Shown in pieces: positions 56,204-64,000 of a stretch of DNA of 64,000 bases (positions within the stretch are counted from its first letter, which is position 1; every line of letters begins with the position of its first letter). The stretch is from the NCBI GenBank assembly GCA_030686995.1, contig CM060697.1:42379015-42443014 (forward strand), written 5' to 3'. Position numbers and translations under genes: made by a program. The notes below the pieces were generated by a model. The model was not told the origin of the DNA, searched no databases, and was given only the letters and a program-made list of their open reading frames with translations. This DNA comes from Artemisia argyi (Eukaryota; Streptophyta; Magnoliopsida; Asterales; Asteraceae).

Positions 56204-58838
56204 ATGGCACCTCTCGATGACGATTTCTTTGAACAAAGGGCCTTTAATAGCAAAATTGAAAAACTTATGGCCTTGTCAAAGATATCGAGATGTCGTGTTG
56301 ATTATGATGGACCATCGATCCCTATTCCCTCTCCGATGAGGGAAATGGATCAAGAAACCGAGGTGACAAAGGTCCATGTACTTCCCTCTGATGATGGAAG
56401 TGCTAAATACGTCCAACCTACGGTTACCCAAAAACCTAAGCTCACAATTGCTCCTAAATCGTCAAAAATTGATCCTAACCTTTCATGGTTTACGGTTAAA
56501 AGTTTGTCAAGCAAACGTATTGAGCTTAGGGCAGTGACTGAAAAGAACGACTTGCCCAATCTTCACGTTTATCAAGAACAAAAACCCGAGACCATAACGG
56601 AAGTGGTGGAAATTGCTAGCTCTAAGAGCACACCACTTGTCCCACCTCCGGATTTTATCCCTTGTGTTAGTTGTGGTGAGCCACTTTTTGGTTTACCATG
56701 TCGTTGGTGTACATGTGTACAATGTGGTAATGATATTCGAGACGGGAGTTGTTTGTTTTGTGGTTCAAGGAATTCATTTCCTTATGATCCTAATCAGAAC
56801 TCATTCAACGACTCTTCAAATTTTTCCAATTACCCATCACATTCATACGAGCAAGAATCATATTATCCAAATCACAATGATTGTTCGTATCAAAATACAC
56901 CAAACTTTTTGTGTGAATACTGTGGAGGTCCTCACCAAGGTTTTGATTGTCAAAAAAGTCAAAATTTTGGTTATGACCAATATCCATACAATTCACCAAA
57001 CCAGACTCAACAGTTTAACTGTTGTGAGTACTGTGGTGGCCCACACTACAGTTCTGATTGTCAATCGGGCAACACGCTTGTCTATGAGCAATTTCCTGAT
57101 AGCAATTATGACTCTAGCACATACGACTCACAGCTACATGAGTTTTACTGTTGTGAATACTGTGGAGGCCCTCATTGCAGTTCTGATTGTCAAACAAGGA
57201 ATCCATTTCCTTGTAACAATTATGATTATTCATCTCAAGACCAACCTCCACAGTACCAATTGACCCAAGCAACTCCTCAATTCCCGCAAGACCTTTGTCA
57301 TGAGGTTCTTGAAGCATTTAAAAAATTTAAGGAGGGGTTAGCTACTACATCGTTTCAAGTTTCTCGTGAGAAATCAATGGTAGAATTACTTGCTGAAGAA
57401 CGAGATGCTAGAAACGAAATGAGCATGGAAGAATTACTTGCTGAGCAAAGAGCGGCTAAAATACGTGCCAATCTTCGCTATGCTGCTTTATATGATGATG
57501 ATGATGATGACAGTGATGATGATGAAGATAAAATTGTTATTATTCAAAACGATTCATCAGATTCATCAGTTGTGATTCCTTCCATTGAAAATCAGGGAGA
57601 AAATAATGTGACAAAGTCACTAGCCGTTGATCAAATGGAACTTGAAACTTCCATAGCTGCTAGTACTTCTAAACTCCCTCAATCTATTGATATCACACCC
57701 GAAGTTCACACTCACTCTCTAAATATGGGGGATGAGCATCTTAGCACTGTTCCTCAAAAGGAATCGGACGAATTCATAAAGTCTAGTGTTGAGAACCTTG
57801 TCCCAATCCCAGGAGAGTCACAGGGGACTTTTGATCATGTGTGTGACTTACCTTATCACCTTGAAAATCCAAAAGATCATTTTGAGACTTTCTCCGATTT
57901 TAATGATGATTGTACATCTTATGGAGAAGTTGAGTATGAGGAGGCACCATTGCCTCATTCAGATGTTGACCATCTTATTGAGGAGTTCACAGATGAACTT
58001 ACTCACATCAATCCACTTCCATTGGGAAGTCGACCTTGAAGCCAATATGGGAGAAACTGAAAATCTTTTAAACTCTAATCCCAACATCGAGCTTAGTATT
58101 TCACATGCTGATGAAAATTCTATATCTTCTGGAGACATCAGTCATGTGGAAGGTTTACCTTATGAGCTAGTTAGCTTAGAAGAAGAGAATGATGAGATTG
58201 ACACTGAAATCAAGGATGAAGCACTTCGTGCAACATTATTGAATGTCAATCTCCTAATTTCTAAAATCGAGGCTTTCAAAGAGAAACCTATTTCATCTTC
58301 TATCCCCATTAAGGACAGTGACATTTTCTCCGATGATCCTATTCCGGAGTTTGAAGCTTTTACTTTTGATCATATGGGAGAGAAGATTAGTGGCAGTACC
58401 ACTCCTCATTCTCAAATTTCTCTCCCCGAATATGATTCATCCACCTTTGAGGAGTTCTCCGGTGAACTCACTCATATCATGACTCCTCTGGAGTATGATA
58501 GCCCGGGGGGAGATACACTCAATCATGATAATTTACAAATTCCCACCCTCCCACCCGGGATGTTTTCAAACCAAACGAGCTTAACCTTTGAAATCCAAAA
58601 TCAGGCTAATGAGCCTGCTTTCGAGGACGAAGATCAAATCATGATTTTCATCATGGTTTTCTTCCTGTTCTTCACCTACCGGGTGACTTCTCTTGTTCTT
58701 CACTCCTTCGGGAATGAAGACATTATCTTTGACCCCGGCATCACCGCTTATAGTTTATACTATTTACAGCCGGGGTACTTATCTCATCGGTGTGGAACTT
58801 TCACGTGCTTCAAATGTTTGTCCAAACATCATGAATGA
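56204..58838 (+). pseudogene. Zinc-knuckle ORF of element B, one frameshift
   Basis: ATG 56204 begins MAPLDDDFFEQRAF. The first frame ends at 58039. A one-base shift near 58030 leads into a second frame that runs from VDLEANMGETEN to TGA 58836-58838. Features: a Cys cluster from residue 154 (CVSCGEPLFG, CRWCTCVQCG, CLFCGS), then three CX2CX3HX4C knuckles starting at residues 237, 274 and 317 (CEYCGGPHQGFDC and variants). Next are an RREKS-like helical part with two ELLAEXR repeats, a poly-Asp run, acidic segments, and near the end a hydrophobic stretch IMIFIMVFFLFFTYRVTSL followed by EDIIFDPGI. It looks Gag-derived, and I recall relatives in Asteraceae. There are no enzymatic domains. Confidence 0.78.
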
Positions 58839-59695
58839 AAGTCCGATGGAGATTGTTTCTTCCACATCATGCTTCCCCAAGGACAAATGAATTCGGGGTC
58901 GAGTCAAGCTAGCGACTCGGTAAACAAAAATAGTAGCACGCTTATAGGGTTTTCACCCTAAGTGTGGAGGAGTCACCCATGCTATGATTACAAAAGTGAA
59001 AAACAAAATGGTGTTTTCCACGCTTAGCTTGTAATGTTGCCCTTTTACGTTCAAAATGTCGGCATAATATCTGGGACTTTGAATATTGAGGACAATATTC
59101 ATCCTAAGTGTGTGTGTGTTGGGGGGGGGGGGGGTGTTTCGCTATTCTAGCGAATTTTATCACATTTTACTATCTTATACCCCCGTTTTTGACCAAAAAT
59201 TTTAAAAAAATTTCACTGGTGCTTCAAAATTTTTGTGGTAATCAGTCCGCCTTGTCTAACCGACAAAAGGGATTGGCTAGTCCAGGAGCAAACGGCTCTT
59301 GGTAAAGACATCTCAAATCCGTTTATGGCTTGCAATTTGCCCAAAATTGTATGGTACCTCAACTCGCCATATCCCATAAAGCGAATGAGTTGGCTAGCCC
59401 GCAAGATTATGGCTTGTGGTAAAGGCAGTGGAAAATCCATAATTGGTAATCATCTAACCAAGATGTTGACTATTCCATCAAGAGCTGGCTAGTCCAGAAG
59501 CAAACGGCTTTTGGTAAAGACTAATCAAATCCGTTGACAGCTGGTGGTTTGCTCAAAATCACACGGTTATCACGTGTACCACAGTTCTCACACCTGGCTA
59601 CTCCAGAAGTGATGGCTTTTGGTAAAGAGTTTAAAATCCATCAAGTTTTCAAACAGTTTATTGCTAAGGACTAGCAATAGTTTAGTGTGGGGGAT
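58839..59695 (+). other. 3' internal region of element B
   Basis: No gene. It holds the segment shared with element A (58888-58990, with CGAGTC and GACTCG arms), runs of GTGTGTGTGTTGGGGGG (about 59108-59135), the hairpin cassette and the polypurine tract at 59686-59695. Confidence 0.75.
59260..59680 (+). repeat. Hairpin cassette of element B
   Basis: Arms CCAGGAGC and GCTCTTGG around AAACG (59282-59302), CCGCAAG and CTTGTGG (59399-59419), CCAGAAGC and GCTTTTGG around AAACG (59494-59514), CCAGAAG and CTTTTGG (59603-59622), ATTGCTA and TAGCAAT (about 59660-59679). Each of the first four is followed by TAAAG. Base differences from element A in the arms mostly keep pairing, often as G-U pairs. 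Confidence 0.75.
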
Positions 59696-62600
59696 TGATG
59701 AGTGCTCAAACACTCATCATTTTTGGTCAAATCTGAACTGCAAAACATACAAAAACACTCAGAAATGCATCAAAATACTAAAAATATTTCAAAATTGTGT
59801 TTTATATGTTTTAGATGCAAAATGAGTAAAAACAGATGAAAAACGTACAAAGTTTGCAAAATTGGCAGTTTTAGTCCCCCAACTTTCATAAAATGACAAA
59901 ACTAGTCCCTGGTCATTCAAAATATGGAAAATTATCACCAAAGGTCATTTTAAAATCATAAGTTATCATATTGAGTCCTTTGGTGAAAAATCTGAAAAGT
60001 TTTGAGAATTTACAGTTTTGGTCCCTGGAGTTTCAAACATTGGCAGAATTGGTCCCTGGTGGGATATTTGTGAAAGAAAAGTCAATTTTGGTCTTGTGGT
60101 TACTTATTTAGGCAAATATGGTCCTTGGGTAAAATGTTTGTGAAAATTACATGTTTGGTCCCTGTATTTTGCAACTTGTCAGATTTGGTCCCCGGATGTG
60201 TGAAAATGGAAAAATTAATTCATGGTCCATGTATTATTGGAAGTTATCAAGTTTGGTCCTCATGAAAAATTTGGGAAAGTTGCAGTTTCAGCCCCTTGAT
60301 TTTCAGATTTTACAAATATGGTCCTTGTGTTTTTACACTTAATCAAACGGACCCTTAAAAATTATTAAAATCCAACAAACAAACCCAAAGCAAACACAGC
60401 CCACCCAACACTATCCCCAGGCCCATCACCACTTTCAGCCCAACACCCAAAATAAACCCCCCGTTTTATTTAAAACCCCGGTCAAACCTTCGTTGACCAC
60501 CCCTAACCTCCCAACTTGCCCTGCTAAACCCTCTGCTACACTCCACCCCCTCCTCCACCTCAGACCAAACCCATCTCTTGTCCCCCCTTCCAAACTACTA
60601 CCCTCCAAAACCTAATTATTACACAAAAAACTCCAAGTAATCCACACCCTGCCAAAATAAGCTTTCCCGCAAAAAATGGTTTCAATGGCCATGATCATTT
60701 CAACTAATCCAATGGTGAGAAACAGATGTGGGAAAGTCAGAAAAAGACCCCAGGACCTATAAAAGTGAAGAGAGAAGCAAGAAAGAAGGATAAGTAGTAT
60801 AGGGTAGTTTTATTATGTCGTAGGTAGTATAACCTTGTTTCCAGTTAATCCTTTGGCCTTTTTTAAGTTGTAATAAGTAATTTCATTATAATTTAAACCT
60901 TTGTCAAGCTGTAATTCCAGTCTTTCAGTTTCTTTTCAGTTTAAGCACATTTCATTTGAAATTTTCTATTCTAATTAATATTTATGGAAATTGTGGTTTA
61001 GAGTGTATTTAAGCTTCCTTAAGCTTACGTATAAGTTTTTCAAACCTTGAGCATCATTTCCAGGGTCTTTACTTACAAAAATAAAAATACAAAAAAATTA
61101 GAGTTAAATAAGAAAAATATAAAAAAAAAATTCAAAAATCCATGAAAAAAGAAGTTGAGGAAAGGAGCATGGTTGATTCATGAATGCAGGGGAATTAGTG
61201 GCTTAATGGGAATCTAATAGGAAGAGTATTTGGTTCTTGGTTTTATGATCTGAGCTTGGACCATTTTGTAAGCTCATTCCTTGAATTCTGCCATTTCACT
61301 GTATAATTGTTTTGTACATGCTCTTGTTTATGTTCTTGTGATTTTTAGGCACATTTAAGTAATCTTAATGTTTAATGTGGTACAACTGTTCACTAGTTTC
61401 TCTTTTGTTAAAAGTTGCTCATTTAACTGTCATATGTAAGCTTCATTGTGATTTCATGTTATTTACTGTTATTATGTATGCATCTGTGTTTAAAAGAGTT
61501 CATTACATCAACATTTAAGCTTATGCATTAGTTTCATATCTTTGTTTAGGTTTTTGAATCTCAAATCCTCATAAACAACTTTTAAAGGGGTGTTTGGTAC
61601 TGCTTGTTCAACTGAGTTTCTGAGGTTGATATGGATAAAAGATAGCTTAGACATCACCCTTAGGTTTAATTTAGCTCAGTCAAAGTTTTGAAATTGGTGG
61701 TTTTCAAGCAAAAAGTCAAAATGACCATTTGATCATCTTAACTGCCATCTGTTGTGGTTTTATGATCCACAATTTCCCAATTCAGTTCAATGGTTGTTAT
61801 CCTAGCTCCATATAACCTTATTTTAGCATAACAAACCATATCCAGTAATATAGGATCACCAAAAGTTCAAATAAGTCAACCCTTGTATGTTATTGAAAAA
61901 AGTCAAATGTTCATATTTCAGATTTTTGCAAAACTTGCATGATTTTTGTGGATTTGTGTGATGTGATTCAAGCTTTAAGCTTTTTAGGAAAGGAAGCCCC
62001 CCAGCTAGTCTCCAAGATTCCATAGTTTTTGTATTTTTTAGATTTTTCTGGAGGGCCCCACATTGCCCCAAAGTAGGCTGCAGGCTGCAACCTCCTCTGT
62101 ACACAGTAGATACATGCCCATCACCACCACTTGGTGGTGGTTTTCTGGCCACCTCACTGGTCCCCACTACCTCTATTTTAGCTCATTCAACTCCCCTCCT
62201 ACCAGGCTCCATTAGTTGACCATAAGTTTGACCTTGGAACCATTGTGACCCACCTGAATCAACTCCACAAACTTGTCCCATTTTCTGTGTGGCATTAAGT
62301 TTTCAAGTGCTTATTTGTTGGCTTATTTACTTATTCAGTGGTCCTCTCTAGCTTTTTCTTGTTCAAACATGTTCCCTAAACTTATTTTAATCAGAATTAA
62401 CCATTATGGGTCCCACCTAATGCAATTTTAGCTTATTTCTTGCCTTGGTCAACCAAAGTCAACTGTTTGGCTTTTTATTTAATAATCAGCTTATTTTTTA
62501 TTTCTACCAAAGTTGGTTTTATTAGAGTTTCAAGTTTTTAGTTGTAAAATTGTTTTCCAAAAAGAAAATCCAGAAAAAACAAATTTAAATTAAGTGATAG

Positions 62601-63581
62601 TTTCTATTTAATTCAATTTATCTTTTAATTTTCATTTTAAAATTTTTGTTAAGCACTTAGCTTTTTTATATTTTTATTAATTACCTTTTATATTAATGTA
62701 ATTTTAGTAAATTTATCAGATTTTTATTTTATCATTTGGTATTTATTAGATTTAATATTAGTTTTATTAGTAATTAATTACTAGTAATAATTAAGTTTTG
62801 AATAGCATAATTAGTTTTTATTAAGCAAAACCTAGTTTTTATATTTTTCCTAGCTTTTATATAATGTAAAATAATTTTAGGAATTTTCTTAGAATTTTTA
62901 CTATTCATTTTCTATTTTTCTGAATTTAAAATAGTTTAATTAGGTAATTAATAATTAATTAGTAATTAATTAATTGAAAAATCACAAAAAGACAAAAATA
63001 CTTATTTTTCATTTTAAAATTAGTTTTTAGTAATTTTATAATTTTTGAAACTTAATTTTCAATTTTCTAGTGTTAAATTAATATTATATTGTATTTAAGT
63101 ATTTTAAATATTAATAATTAGTGTTAATTAGTATTTAATTAATATTAAATAATTAATTAGTGTAAAAATTTATTTTCTTTTTCTAAAAATTTTCTTTTGT
63201 CTTTTAGTTTGTAAAAAAGTCATTTTCACCCCCTGGGTGTTTTCAGATTTCTCTTTTCACGTTTTATTTTGTACGTTTACGTTTTATTTAAACGTGAACG
63301 TACGCGTTTTCAGGTTTAAATCGTTTCTGGTTTTTCTGATTTCACAGTCTTATTCATATAGCTTGTTTAAGCTATTTCCTTGTAGATTCCTTAGTATAAT
63401 CATTCACAAAACCTTTTCCTGTCCAAATTCACCCGATCACGAAACCGTTTTATAACCATCACACCTCGTCGGGACATAACGACCCGGGGAAACACTATAC
63501 TTCCGCGGAGCATTGACTCTAGGCTGTTTGACCTGGTTGACCATCCCTGGTCAGTTTAGGTTGACCGTTTGGTGCCGATCA
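59696..63581 (+). repeat. Right LTR of element B
   Basis: Starts TGATGAGTGC after GTGTGGGGGAT and ends GCCGATCA before ATGAT. Colinear with the left LTR; TATA box at 60758. Confidence 0.93.
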
Positions 63582-63586
63582 ATGAT

Positions 63587-64000
63587 CGTAGAAGAATTTG
63601 GTGAGATTGATGAATGAATACGAGTTTGTAAAGATGAAAAAGATATGTGTAAAGAAGGATAATATTCAAAGAATCATGGTTAATTAATAATTTTACTATT
63701 ATTTTTGGAAGGTATCTTCCCCATATCTTTCGAAAGTTTGTTACCCGTATTTCTGACCGTTGGAACAGTATCTTGACACGTCAGCACATCCTCCAAAACA
63801 CCAAGCAGTACTTTCCATATAACATGGAGCAGTACTTTCATCCGTGAACAAAGCAGTATGTTGACAAAGTACTTTTCCACAAAAATATCTATTTAGCGTT
63901 GACTGTTTGACCAAAATATCTGTTGAAATTCAGCCCGAGATAATTAATACTTTCCAAATTAATTCTCCAAAGCTACCAAGGCAAGTAGAATTGAATGATC
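63587..64000 (-). other. Upstream region of the element 5 accessory ORF
   Basis: No gene. If element B is left out, this lies 30-450 bases upstream of ATG 52000 on the minus strand. It has several AGTACT-containing repeats at 63775-63880 like those in the element 5 LTR at 48120-48245. The 66-codon ORF here is an artefact of those repeats. Confidence 0.6.

Larger units (their letters stand above)
52031..63581 (+). mobile_element. Element B: non-autonomous LTR retrotransposon with zinc-knuckle ORF
   Basis: LTRs of 3865 and 3886 bases, a perfect tRNA-Asp primer site, a 3.8 kb internal region, GTGTGGGGGAT before the 3' LTR, and ATGAT duplications. It encodes one gag-like ORF and no protease, RT or integrase. 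It shares LTR starts, primer site, the AATTCGGGGTC segment and the hairpin cassette with element A. The primer site suggests an Athila/Tat Ty3-gypsy origin. The LTRs are nearly identical, so insertion is recent. Confidence 0.93.
47942..64000 (-). mobile_element. Element 5: LTR retrotransposon with large accessory ORF, split by element B
   Basis: On the minus strand: upstream region (64000-63587), accessory ORF (52000-49160), 3' region, polypurine tract (48275-48259) and 3' LTR (48258-47942). Element B interrupts it 30 bases before the ATG. Pol is not in the window. From memory such ORFs follow Copia pol in Asteraceae, so Copia is likely but not shown here. Confidence 0.75.

Noticed and set aside
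56613..57263. 216-codon overlapping ORF inside the zinc-knuckle ORF
   Set aside because: Shadow frame of the recognised ORF; composition is Val/Ile/Thr/His-rich without motifs.
59213..59440. ORFs across the hairpin cassette (also 30622-30871 and 59235-59492)
   Set aside because: Similar in A and B only because the DNA is shared; inverted repeats give ORFs on both strands. No start context or domain.

Overview
The window reads as plant nuclear DNA made almost entirely of nested transposable elements. The organism is probably a eudicot of the daisy family (Asteraceae). That placement rests on my memory of retrotransposon proteins common in Asteraceae annotations (the 946-codon accessory ORF near 49160-52000, the zinc-knuckle ORF near 56204-58838, the Copia element at 8779-17259). 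It is not a database result. No intact housekeeping gene is present. The only non-retroelement genes I can support are a small two-exon gene with a premature stop at 18085-18494, an acidic minus-strand ORF at 19435-19755, and a plastid psaB fragment at 42351-42663.

Layout. 1-8778: Copia element 1 (+), with its 5' LTR cut by the window edge, broken gag-pol, and an accessory ORF between pol and the 3' LTR. It sits inside Copia element 2 (+, 8779-17259), whose 5' part lies outside the window. 17260-20600: low-copy island with two small genes and inverted duplicated blocks. 20601-39398: Copia element 3 (-), same family as element 1, truncated in gag and split at a GATAC target site by element A (+, 24596-36141). 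Element A is non-autonomous, has LTRs of about 5 kb, a tRNA-Asp primer site and no coding capacity. 39399-46930: AT repeats, a tandem Helitron-like array, two TIR elements, the psaB fragment, a Helitron, a 5'-truncated LINE and the 3' end of a Ty3/gypsy element. 46933-47922: degenerate retroelement ORF. 47942-64000: element 5 (-), carrying a large accessory ORF and split at an ATGAT target site by element B (+, 52031-63581). Element B is a relative of element A with 3.9 kb LTRs and a zinc-knuckle ORF.

How the parts fit together. Two observations go beyond cataloguing. First, in two unrelated families the motif array upstream of the promoter in the LTR is repeated upstream of the 3' accessory ORF. 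In family 1 (elements 1 and 3) it is a C-rich/G-rich inverted module, and the accessory ORF also has its own TATA box 40-42 nt from its ATG. In element 5 it is a GCAGTACTTTG array. This suggests accessory ORFs expressed from an internal copy of the LTR promoter. Second, elements A, B and 5 share a cassette of several hundred bases in front of the 3' LTR. It holds a series of short hairpins whose stems differ between copies by changes that mostly keep pairing, which suggests a selected RNA structure, possibly serving mobilisation of the non-autonomous elements.
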